Part shown: piece after piece, positions 12,378 to 21,803 of the stretch
Position numbering within the stretch: position 1 is the stretch's first letter
Layout: every line of letters begins with the position of its first letter
Source of the DNA: Erythrophleum ivorense
Lineage: Eukaryota > Streptophyta > Magnoliopsida > Fabales > Fabaceae
Assembly: GCA_026724425.1 (NCBI GenBank)
Contig: JAIUCV010000023.1
Coordinates: 7,073,958-7,137,957 of the forward strand
Direction of reading: 5' to 3'
DNA: 64,000 nt
Position numbers and translations under genes: made by a program
The notes under the pieces: model-generated
The model's database searches: none
What the model was told of the DNA's origin: nothing
The model's input: only the letters and a program-made list of their open reading frames with translations

Positions 12378-12429
12378 CAGTTAGCATCCCGAGATCTCCT
12401 TAAAATTTTTTGTTATGACTCTAAAAGAA

Positions 12430-12447
12430 ATATATATATATATATAT
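12430..12447. repeat. AT dinucleotide repeat
   Basis: Uninterrupted AT run of about nine units in AT-rich intergenic DNA. Confidence 0.85.
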
Positions 12448-12861
12448 GAATTGTGTTGCTTCCATTACTGTGTTTTCTTAATGGGTGGTTTCTGTGTTTT
12501 CTGCATTTCATACATGATATAATGATATTGCCGTTTTAAAAAAAAGAAAAAATAAGATAGGTCACTGTTATAGAATTCTTCACTGTTATAAAATTCTTTG
12601 TGAATTAAACACAATGTGGCAAATGTGAAAATGGTTTCGTATTGTGAAAAAGCACCAATGGGATTTCTTCAATGGACCATCTCAACAACCATTAAAAAGA
12701 ATAAAGAAAGAGAAAAAAGAAGCATACTTCTCCCAGTTGATTTTAGGGTCTTGGACCTGAACAGAAAAGATGCTTTTCTTTTTCGTGATTGATATCGTCC
12801 TTGTTTGGCACACTTCCATGGTAGTGTCTAATGGGGACAGATCTTTTACTGTGTGTACAGT

Positions 12862-12871
12862 TATGCTGCAC
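12862..12871. repeat. Left target-site duplication of the Pack-MULE
   Basis: TATGCTGCAC, directly abutting the left inverted repeat. The identical 10 bases follow the right inverted repeat at 14451-14460 in the same orientation. Confidence 0.9.
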
Positions 12872-13031
12872 GCGTCCGGATCCTCTGCGAATCGAAAGGA
12901 TTCGCTGCTGCTGCGCATCGCACCAACGACGTCGTTCCGTGGTCTTAATTGCAGCCGTTCACGTGATCCTTCACCCTTGCGCAAGCCACATCATCCAGTC
13001 TCTCAAAACGCACCGCATGGACAGCAACCAA
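12872..13031 (+). repeat. Left terminal inverted repeat of the Pack-MULE
   Basis: Begins GCGTCCGGATCC and runs inward to ACAGCAACCAA. It matches the reverse complement of 14294-14450 at roughly 85-90% by eye, with a few small indels. Contains ACGTGATCC and other GC-rich blocks. Confidence 0.9.
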
Positions 13032-13087
13032 GCATGAAACCGGTGAGCATGCATTGCGTGAACGAACAAGTTAAACCCACCAACGAC

Positions 13088-13273
13088 GAAACAGAGCTGC
13101 CGGTGAGGAGGAGGAGGAGGAGGATATATACATATATATATATATATACTCACACACATCAATGGCGATGGGAAGTTTCCTCACTGGAAGTAATGATGGA
13201 GAAAACAGAGTTGCAGCTGAGGAGGAGAAGGAGGAGGATATATATATATATATATATCTATATACACACACAT
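13088..13273. repeat. Two spaced copies of a GAG-rich plus AT-rich unit inside the Pack-MULE
   Basis: Copies at about 13088-13158 and 13202-13273. Each reads AAACAGAG, then a purine GAGGAG tract, then a TATATA run, then CACACACA. The spacer between them is about 43 bp. The second copy ends where BES1/BZR1 similarity begins. Confidence 0.8.
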
Positions 13274-13742
13274 TCCAAATGTCATTCCTGCATCTCTGCC
13301 TTCCCTAAGAATATCAAATAGTGCCCCTGTAACACCACCTCTCTCTTCCCCAACATCAAGAAATCCTAAACCAATTCCCACATGGGAGTCAATAGCCAAA
13401 GAATCGATGGCCTCCTTCAATTATCCTTTCTTCACAGCCTCTGCCCCAACTAGCCCAACTCACCGTCACCTTTATACTCCGACCACTGTACCTGAATGTG
13501 ATGAATCTGGTACTTCAACCGTTGACTCCGGCCAATGGGAGAACTTCTAGGCATTGGCACCCTCTACATCTGCTACACCAACCTCTCCGACCTTCAACTG
13601 TGATATTGCAATTCAAGAAATGAGAAGAGGTTCAGAAGCAAACTTTGGGGTACAAGTAAAGCCTTGGATTGGAGAAAAAATTCATGAAGTGGGGTTGGAT
13701 GATCTCGAGCTCACATTTGGGAGTGGGAAGGCTCGGAGTTAG
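13272..13742 (+). pseudogene. BES1/BZR1-family transcription-factor fragment, C-terminal part
   Basis: One frame runs 157 codons, with a premature TAG at 13548-13550 where the family usually has Gln, and a natural-looking TAG at 13740-13742. Before the stop: a serine/threonine-proline region with NSAPVTPPLSSPTSRN and PTWESIAKESMASFNYPFF (the GSK3-like kinase target region), then a PEST-like VPECDESGTSTVDSGQW. After it: PTSPTFN, a short internal deletion, QVKPW and HEVGLDDLELTFG. That tail corresponds to the kinase-docking and EAR region, and the EAR leucine at the end of LELTL is Phe here. Known: intact BES1/BZR1 proteins are nuclear brassinosteroid-response factors of about 310-340 residues whose N-terminal third binds DNA. 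That third is absent, so this is a captured exon-2 fragment, not a working gene. The parent gene must lie elsewhere in the genome. Transcription could still yield a regulatory RNA, which the sequence does not show. Confidence 0.92.
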
Positions 13743-14293
13743 GCGGGCAGAAGATATACTTCATGTGGGTTATGTGAGACTACATGGTTTTGTGTAAATA
13801 GTAAGAGGAGAACCAGCTTTTCTCTTTCTCTAGATGTCCATTCAGAATTGATATTTCGAGAGGCATATGAATAGTTCATTTAATCTATCCCCTACAACAA
13901 ACCCAGTGCTGTATGCAATCCTACATGCTGAGTGCCGCACGACCCTGTCTGGATGACAAGGAAGTGACACCAGCCATGGAGAAGCTGAAGTCTCCTCAGA
14001 AGTCTCGAGTTGGGCCCGTCTTAGTAACCAATGCTGCAAACAGTCAAATCTGAACTAAACCTTGTCGCTCTTCTTTCTTTCCTCGCGGGCAGCAAGCACA
14101 CCAGCAGCGTGCGTTGCGTGATTCTACTGTGTTTTTTGCACTTGACTGGGTGGACAGTTGACCAGAAGAGAACTTCGATTCGCCCGCCAACCGACAAACA
14201 TCCACGATGACACGCACGACAACGCAGGGACAATGACGAAGGGAGCCGAACCAGATGGAGAAGAGAAGAATAACCATTCAAAGAACTGGGGAA
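13743..14293. other. Right interior of the Pack-MULE
   Basis: The first 100 bp or so may be 3' UTR of the captured BES1/BZR1 gene. The rest is GC-rich for this window and has frames of 65-115 codons on the minus strand with no motif I recognise. It may be a second captured fragment or subterminal transposon sequence. Confidence 0.45.
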
Positions 14294-14450
14294 TTGGTTG
14301 CTGTCCATGCGGTGCATTTTGAGGGACTGGATGATGTGGTTTGGGCAGGGGTGAAGGATCACGTGAACGACTGCGATTAAGACGGAACGATGTCGTTGGG
14401 GCGATGCGCAACACTTGCGAATCGTTTTGCTTCGCAGAGGATCCGAATGC
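14294..14450 (-). repeat. Right terminal inverted repeat of the Pack-MULE
   Basis: Inverted partner of 12872-13031. It ends GGATCCGAATGC at 14450, immediately followed by the 10-bp duplication TATGCTGCAC at 14451-14460. Confidence 0.9.
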
Positions 14451-14460
14451 TATGCTGCAC

Positions 14461-16514
14461 ACTTTGTGCATGGCAGGTTTTATTTTTTTTAACAGTAACT
14501 AGAACGTCACATCAATAAATTTACAATATTTTATGTATATATTGTTTGATCTAATAAAATTTATAAAAAAAATAATTCAAAATAAAACTGTTAATAAGAA
14601 CTAATATACATTGTGTATCTTTTTACTAAAACAAATAGTGTACATATAAAGTATTACAAATTTTATTGGTATAGAAATTTGGCTATATTTAAAAAAATTA
14701 AAAATTTACCATGCACTCCGTGCTGTGCATTGTTCGCAAAGCAGAACATCCATCCTTGTGTTCAATTGGGGTTGGAAGCATTCGTCAATAGTGGAGCAGA
14801 CCAAAAAGAGATTGCTCACCGTTCATTCAAGACTTGTATTATCAGTGTGCATGGCGAAGAATCCTATAATAGCATTATTTTATTATTGGGTCAATAATAT
14901 GAGTCTGACTTCTATTAAGTAAAATGATTCATTGGATTTTGTTTTACTTGGTTCAACAAGTAGCCAATTTATGGTGACATGTCAACCTTAATGGAATAGT
15001 ATCAACGGAGTTATCCCAACGAATTTATTTATAACATTTTTGAAAATTTTAGATTTTTTTGGAATAAATGATATTTTAAGACTAATATAAAATATTAAAT
15101 ATACAACTAAAATAAGATTTTGACCTAAATAATTCCAGTGACACAAGCACACAGTGGCTGCTATCACAATACTTGATATTGCTATTTGACATCTGCAATA
15201 AAATTCAATGCAATCCTTGAGAAAGACCCTACAGGCAGTGTTCACGAAGAAACTGTCAAAATTTTGACACACTTTTGATCAGCAAATTAACCACTTTTTT
15301 CTACAGAAATACATTAGTCAAGTGTTACAGATAAATTGTAAAATTATCAGCAAAAGAAGTCAGTCACCATTAATTGCCACATAGCATGAAGTTAAAGACT
15401 ACAATGTTCATAAAGCCCAATATTGCTAACATTTCTTTGTTCCCATCATGATTGTACCCTTTAATGGAAGCAAAAGATCGACTAATAGCTAAACCTTCCT
15501 GAGTTCAAAGTAGAGATAGCCATAAGGAAGACCGAACTTAGTTGGGAAAGAAAAATTTTATAATTTGGGCAAAGTTAGGAAATGAGTTAACACACTGAGA
15601 GACATGACGGTACAAGGCCTAGATATGATGAATGAGCAATTGCTAATGGATATTAAAAAATGTCATATATGTAGTGATAAATGAGACTTGGACTGGTATG
15701 CTTCTAGTTATGTGAATAGTTGATCTTGAGTAGTGTGCTCTACAAAACAATAAAGGATTAGGGCCACGAGGGAGTTGAGAGCTGTGTCACGAACTCTAAT
15801 TCCTTAATTAGTATGGTGTAGAGATAGAGATAAATGTGTAGCTGAGATAGAGATAAGAGGAAGAGATAAATCTAAGATTGTGTACCTGAAAGTATTTATA
15901 TGCTAGCTCATCAAGGGTAATATAGTCATTTTTAACATATGTTAGTCAGGTTGGCCCAACCTAGTAAGGGTAGACCAAATTATGATTTATAATGCAGCAA
16001 TAAGAAGACCTAAATATGATTGAGCAACTATAAAATGCTTCCCTAAAACCAAGGTATTAAGAACCATTTGTTTTTCAAAATCTTACCTGGTCCATAAAAT
16101 GTGAAATTTTTTATAGTATAAGAAGTCGTTTGAACAAAATTAATATTTTTTAAGATAAGGTTCCTTTAAGATGTAGTCTTGATGTTAATGTACTATATGT
16201 ATGCATAGTATAGGAAATACCATAAGTGTCTTGTTGAATGGAAGTTGTTGGATTAGTAGATTAGGGCTCATCTAAAAATTAGAAGTTTTTGGATTGGTAA
16301 TCTTGGGCTCGTCTAAGAATTACAATTTAAACAAATTTTTCACATAAATTTGATATAAAACAATGGCATTCTTCAAATACATGTGATAGAAGTAAGAGAA
16401 ACATAGATTTCCGATTATAAATTTAACAATGTTATTATTTGTCTAATTCAAGTTAATTGCAAATATATAACTCTATATATATGTATTTATTTTGTGTTGT
16501 GATCTCTATATATA
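14461..16514. other. Intergenic region
   Basis: No supportable gene. Frames of 94 codons at 14613-14897 (plus) and 14988-15272 (minus) lack motifs and sit in AT-rich sequence. Short GATAGAGATAA repeats occur near 15820-15870. Some of 15700-16514 may be the leader or LTR of the copia remnant that follows, but I found no matching second LTR. Confidence 0.5.
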
Positions 16515-16574
16515 TCTATATGTGATTGTGACTACCAAGAATATTATTACTGAGCTTAACAAAGGTAACAAGTC

Positions 16575-17110
16575 AATTGGTGACAATTGAGAAATTTGGC
16601 ATTATAATGTTTTTAACATCCTTGATGAACAAGATGTTAAGGGACCATTGAATAATGTCATATTAGAACCTGATTATGGAAATACAACTCAATGCTAGAG
16701 AGATCTAGAAGCTTTTGAAGCTTTAAAAAAGAAGGACAACATTGCTCACATAATGATGTTGAGTAGCATGGTTGATGATCTTATGTGTTAAGTATAAGTT
16801 TTATCTAAGATTGCCCTTAAGGACTACTTTTGTGGTACTTCCATGATCAAATTAAGAAGGATGACTATCAAGGTTAACACTTATAAGTTGTGTCTAAATA
16901 ACACTATAACACTACATATGAAAGAGATGTCAAACATGATATAGGAGTTGAAGTCAGTTGGTCACGTTCTTGCTAAAGAGTAACAAGTTTAGGTTGTCAT
17001 ATGATTTCTTCCTATAAGTTGGAAGCAAATAAAAGTCAACTTGACCCATGTTGAAAGTATCACTACTTTTGATTATGTTATTCATCATTTACTCATCACT
17101 TAGATCTTGT
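16575..17110 (+). pseudogene. copia gag fragment
   Basis: Reading through stops, the translation contains family-typical blocks: LDEQDVKGPLNNVI, the EAFEALKKKDNIAHIMMLSS stretch, SMVDDLMC, GTSMIKLRRMTIK and VNLTHVESITTFD. This is the retrotransposon capsid-like gag, which packages element RNA. At least six stops interrupt it. Confidence 0.8.
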
Positions 17111-17294
17111 AGATGAGTGCCTAGGAGTTGCTTGATCTTTTAGTTATGCCTATGTGACTAAGATTGTTAGGACTTCAAAATCCAAGGGCAAGAAAAGAAA
17201 ACACTTTCATTAAAAGAAGGAATTTAGCCAACATTTCAATAAGGCCAAGAAAGAATTTAAGAGGAAAGGTAAGCATGGTGAGGACGCTTGACAT

Positions 17295-17360
17295 AACCAA
17301 GAACAAGTGTTATTTTTGTTAGAAGATGAGTCATTTGGCTTGTGATTGAACTGACCAAAA
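17295..17360 (+). pseudogene. copia gag zinc knuckle (degenerate)
   Basis: Frame contains CYFC, a stop, then KMSHLACD, which corresponds to the CCHC RNA-binding knuckle. The second half is mutated (a stop replaces a residue near the last Cys). Confidence 0.6.
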
Positions 17361-17379
17361 TCATGCAGTGCTATGTAAT

Positions 17380-18030
17380 AAATTTCCTCATTTTTCTTAT
17401 GTTTCTAGCACTATCTTAATGGCTAAATCTCATCCTTTGTGGACTATAGATTTAAGGGCCATGAACCACATGGCTAGAGATTGAGTATCATTTGTGAAGT
17501 ACTGTTGGCCACCTTTCCAAAGTAGATAGTTTATGTAGGAAATAATGCATAGATTGAAATCAAAGGAATTAGAACATACAAATTATTTTCATGTGAAGGA
17601 TGAACCTTTATCCTACGTCATATTTTATATGCTCCAAAAACCTGATAGAACTTAGTTTCTATTATTTCTCTTATTAAATTAGCCTTTAGTGCAAATTTCC
17701 ATGACAACCTGTTTGACATTAATAATGAGGGAACATAGTATGGTTATGGCTATCTTTATGATGGTTTTATGGTGTTAGATTCAACTTTTGGCAATACTTA
17801 ATATGTATTATCATGATTACTTTACTTTATCTTCTACTTCAAATTAGTTTTGGATTTGAATGTTTGATATGTTAGGTTAGGCCATATATGCCAAGAGATA
17901 GTGAGTAGACTAGCAAAATAAGGATGTTAGGATCCAAGTCTACTTTTGAAATTTCACTATGTGAACATTGCTTAACTAGATAAAACAACTAGAAAGCCAT
18001 TTAGAAAGGGAATAAAGACTAAATATCCAT
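17380..18030 (+). pseudogene. copia protease and GAG-pre-integrase region (degenerate)
   Basis: WTIDLRAMNHMARD aligns in order with the aspartic protease active-site region, where the usual catalytic DSGA is replaced by DLRA. Downstream, YGYGYLYDGFMVLD resembles the pre-integrase segment. Multiple stops. Confidence 0.65.
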
Positions 18031-18034
18031 TAAA

Positions 18035-18432
18035 ATTAATTCATTGATATATATGTGGCCTAATAGTTTAAGGGTAAGATATGAGCTTGGTCTTTCATTA
18101 CATTCATTAATGAGTGTTCATGATATGGTCAACTCTATTTGATCTTCTATAACTTGGAAGCACTTGAATACTTTAGACATTATATAAATATGGTTGAGAA
18201 TCAAATACATAGAAAAATTAAAGTTCTAAATATTGACCATGGATGTAAATATTTATTAGAACAATTCAAAAAGCTTTGTGAAAAGAAAGAAATCATGAGA
18301 CAATTGATAATTTCTGGCACTTTAAAACATAATGGAGTTGTTAAGAGAAGGAATAGAACCTTACACGAAAGGGTAAGGTTGACAATGGCTCAAGCGAATT
18401 TGCCCATTTCTTATCAGGGTGATGCATTATGA
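18035..18432 (+). pseudogene. copia integrase core fragment
   Basis: A 97-codon open stretch (18139-18432) has DHGCKYLLEQFKKLCEKKEI and then HNGVVKRRNRTLHE, followed by LPISYQGDAL. The second catalytic Asp block is recognisable. In the third block the catalytic Glu (normally in GVAERRN) is Lys, so even this open segment would be inactive. A TGA/TAG-interrupted DIY/FINE region upstream holds the first Asp block. Confidence 0.8.
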
Positions 18433-18470
18433 ACTATTGCCTTTATACTTAAATGTGTTCCCTGGAAATA

Positions 18471-18920
18471 AACAATGGCTCAGTAAACTCGACTTGACCT
18501 AGCCAAATTAAGCTAGTCAAGAAAGAAAACAGGCCAAAATTTAAGATGGGAAACTGAGTTAAGAAACAAAGTTAGGCCAGGCCACAGGTTAGCCTTTTAA
18601 TCTATTTTGCTTGGCTTGACTCGATAGTCTTATTATTATTTTGCTATACATAAATGATGTCATCCTTTCGCTTCCAAATTGGAAACCCTTATCCTTCTTT
18701 CACTTGTTCCATCCTTCCTCATAAGTTTACAATTTGGCACACATGAATATGATAACAAAGCCTCCTTTTATGCTTTTCCTCCATCTTGGCATCTCTCACT
18801 TCCGTTCCATGGCAAGTTCCCATCAACCATCTTTTTGCGCTTGATATTTGTAACTCCACAGGCATTTTGCTATTTGCAAAAGAATTTTGGGTTCACCTTC
18901 TCGGTTGGTAAGTTCTTTCT
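18471..18920. other. Unassigned sequence between copia remnant and outer gypsy-like element
   Basis: Contains an 84-codon frame at 18679-18933 without recognisable domain. It has no counterpart left of the matching copy at 62134, so it is outside the duplicated segment. Confidence 0.4.
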
Positions 18921-19782
18921 TGTTACTTTTTAAGTACAAGAGAGAGTTAAATGATGTATAGGGTAGAGGGGTCCTAAAAAAAATAGTATTAAAAGGTTAA
19001 AATATATGAGAAATGACTATAGGGCTAAAAGCCAATCTAATTGTAAAATGAAAAAAATTAGGGATTTAGATAACATGACATTTAACCTAAGAGACACATA
19101 TTCTTCATCACACTATGATAAAATAAGACTAGCAGATTAACTAAATGGAATTGGTTTTGTTAAATCTATGACGGTGTACAAATTAGGGTTCATGGTAGTA
19201 ATATTTTAAACTAGATTTTTTAAAACTATTTTAAGTCCCTGAAACCCCTAAGTAGATATTTTTAATCAAGAAGAGAGTCTAAAATTTAGTATGAAGCATT
19301 CAATTTTTGAAAAGAATAAAAAACGATCTCAAATGGAGGAATTAAAGCGAAGGGACGTAAGGGTCATTTTGAAAATTGTTATAAATATTTTAGATTTTTC
19401 CATATAAACATGCCATTTTCTTCTCCTCCTTCCAAATGACTTATACAACTCCCATATTTCAGCCATGGTGGCTTGAGAAGAAGGAAGAGAGAGAAGGAAA
19501 AGCAAGGCATAATAGGTAAGCTTTTATACAAAATTTAGCCATGATGTAGTTATGAAACTTTTTCCTCTCTTCATGCTCTTTCTCATGGTAGGTTTGGTTT
19601 CTTGAAAAAGTGAAGTTTATCATTGTCACCTAAAGCAAAAAAGCATCTTTGAGGAAACCAAATATGCTATAAGAATCTACATACAAGGAGCTTTCAAACA
19701 AGGTATGTAATAAGCTTAGAAAATTGTTATTTTTAGAACTCCAAACCCTTTGTTGGTTTGGCCTAGAGACAGAGACAGAGAC

Positions 19783-19858
<76 letters not shown>

Positions 19859-20220
19859 AGGCATGCACTTGATAAAAACAAAGGGTTTAGAAGGATAAGA
19901 AATAAGATTATACAAAGAAATTCATATAAGAAGCTAATAGAACTCAAGTTAGTGTCACTTAGGGTTTTAGATGAATCATGGAGGTTTGAAAAACCCAAGG
20001 AAGATGATTTGAACCCTCTAATGGCATAAGTGAACTAGTAATGAATTATGGATATCCTAAAAATCTCAATTTCCTTTTAACTGAAAAAACTCCTAAGTTT
20101 TAATATTATGGCGGTGTCTTAACCAAGCATGGGAAATGACACATAGAGAAGCTTTTGAATTGGTTTAATGATTTAGGAAGCTTAAGTGAATAATATATAG
20201 GATAAAGGAGCTATTGGAAT
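18921..20220 (+). repeat. Dispersed direct repeat, left copy
   Basis: Same orientation and order as 62134-63340, at high similarity by eye. Shared landmarks are GAGAGTTAAATGATG, CAGCCATGGTGGCTTGAGAA, the GA tract, and GGCATGCACTTGA. The left copy continues uninterrupted past the point where the right copy is broken by another insertion at 63341. Confidence 0.85.
19765..19856. repeat. GAGACA and GA compound microsatellite
   Basis: About four GAGACA units followed by about 33 uninterrupted GA units. The corresponding place in the right copy (about 62958-62976) has only a short broken GA tract, so the long array arose after the copies separated. The frames on both strands here are artefacts of the repeat. 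Confidence 0.92.
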
Positions 20221-20719
20221 GAATTTAGAAATCCCATTTTTATAAGTGAAAAGTTAGGGTTTAATAATGTTTAAATGGGGCAATATGACTCAATGCATAT
20301 CTAAATATGCTTGTAATGGCCTCAATGAGTCTCATTGGAGTCATATAGATTATATATGGTGAGATTTTGAAATCTAGAAGTCGAATTTTGAAACTTACAC
20401 CTTAGGGCATTTAAGGAAATCCAAGTTTATACTTAGAGTTCTAATAGGTATATGTAGTGATGGAATGAGATTGAATAAGTCCTAATTAGTTGCTTTGAAT
20501 CTTAATTTATGTATTTAGGCTAAGCTAAATGACCACACCTTTGTGTGTGTGCCAAGACGAGGAAAATAAGAGAAAAAGGAAAAGAACATGTGAACCAATG
20601 TGGGGTCAAGATTCCTAGTTTCAAAAAATAGCTTACTCTTCCTTGCTTGCATGTATTTGGATGCTTTTGAGTTCAGATGTATCATGTGTATTGGCTGTGT
20701 AAATATCGTATTTTGTCCA

Positions 20720-21125
20720 GGCAAGCTCCAAAAATAATAACAAAATCAAATTAACAAAAACTAATAAAAAAAGAAAAGAAAATAAAATAAAATAAAAAAT
20801 TAAGAAAAATGAAAAGACGAACAACCTAAAGCCTTAAAGAAAGAAAGATCAAGTGGGTCCTTTTAGCCTAATAAGTAAAAAAAAGAGGATCAACCAAAAA
20901 GGAAGTAACAAAAATCCAAAAAGAAATAAAAAAGGGATTATAAAAAAAATAAAAAAATAAATTAAAAAAAGGAGAAAGGAGAAACCAAAAAAAAAAAGAG
21001 TAAGATTCTGAGCCCTAAACTAAGAGAGCCCAAATCATAAAAAAAAAAGGAAAAAATAAGAGAAAAAAAGAAGGGAAACAAAAAAAGAAGAAGCCCATTC
21101 TTCCCTAGCAAGCCAATATTAAATA
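20720..21125. repeat. Purine-rich low-complexity tract
   Basis: Long A-rich stretches with AAAG, AAAAG and AAAT units inside the Tat/Ogre-like LTR. Non-coding. Confidence 0.75.
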
Positions 21126-21803
21126 AATGAAAAAAGAGGAAATGCAGCCCAACAAAATGGGCAGAGAAAAAAAAGCAAACATGTCTGTGCTAAACTCTCA
21201 CTGGCCTGCTCAACCCAACTTGGATCCATTCATTGTAAATGCTACTCGCATTCTTTTTTCTCTATTGCACAACTATGGTAGAGAAGGGGGGCAGCTTATG
21301 CAGAGGCCAGATACACAGACGCACAAACAAGAAGACACAAAATGCACTAAGCAAGACACGCATAGGGGGGACCAGAGGAGATTCTCCCTCCCTTGGTGCC
21401 TTTTCTCAAATCCAATGGGAAGCCACACCTATTCCTATATCATGCATCTCCTCAAAGAGCAACCAGGGATAAAAACCAGAGATACCCACTTGAGAAGGGG
21501 GGAGGATAGTTGGTGAGAGATTTTCAAGTAGAGAGAGAGAGATAAGGAGAGACAATGAGGCAGAGGGAATAATAGAGAAAAAGGAAAGGGAGAGCATTTC
21601 TGATTCAGGCCCAGTGAGAGGGAAGAGGTCGAGGGTACAACAGTGAATTGAGATCAAGAGGGAGTCTGAAGGAGGAGCTAGAAATGGAGAGCAGGGACTG
21701 AGAGAGAGAGGCTGAACGGAAGACGAGACAAGGAGGATGATTCAAATAAAAAAGATGAAGTGATGGAGAGATTGAATGGGAGAAAAGAGTGTGAAAAGGG
21801 AGG

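Larger units (their letters stand above)
12872..14450 (+). mobile_element. Pack-MULE-like non-autonomous DNA transposon carrying a BES1/BZR1 gene fragment
   Basis: 1579-bp element bounded by terminal inverted repeats of about 160 bp and flanked by a perfect 10-bp direct repeat (12862-12871 and 14451-14460). Long terminal repeats with 8-11 bp duplications are the hallmark of Mutator-like elements; hAT elements give 8 bp, and CACTA and PIF give 3. There is no transposase, so it would depend on another MULE. The interior is markedly more GC-rich than the flanks and contains a piece of a cellular transcription-factor gene in the plus orientation, which is the definition of a Pack-MULE. The remaining interior (13032-13271 and about 13850-14293) is also gene-like in composition but I did not recognise a source. 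Orientation is given by the captured gene. Confidence 0.88.
16515..18470 (+). mobile_element. Ty1/copia retrotransposon remnant (gag, protease, integrase)
   Basis: Decayed polyprotein in order: gag, zinc knuckle, protease region, GAG-pre-integrase and integrase core, with many in-frame stops and frame changes. The order protease-integrase before reverse transcriptase is diagnostic of copia. Similarity stops shortly after the integrase core, so reverse transcriptase, RNase H and the right LTR are missing. No LTR pair or target duplication was seen. It is a truncated, inactive copy. Confidence 0.85.

Noticed and set aside
12770..13321. 183-codon plus-strand open frame overlapping the left Pack-MULE end
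   Set aside because: It runs from flanking DNA through the inverted repeat and the TATATA/CACACA runs in a frame different from the BES1/BZR1 frame. It has repeated low-complexity content and no domain.
14021..14471. Minus-strand frames of 113 and 115 codons at the right Pack-MULE end
   Set aside because: They are the inverted-repeat counterpart of the left-end frames and cross into transposon interior without a recognisable domain.
14613..14922. Two overlapping frames (94 and 65 codons) resembling a gene fragment
   Set aside because: No domain, AT-rich flanks and no splice context. It could be an old transposon scrap but nothing supports a call.
19630..20029. Overlapping Ser/Leu and Glu/Arg repeat frames
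   Set aside because: Both arise from translating the GA microsatellite.
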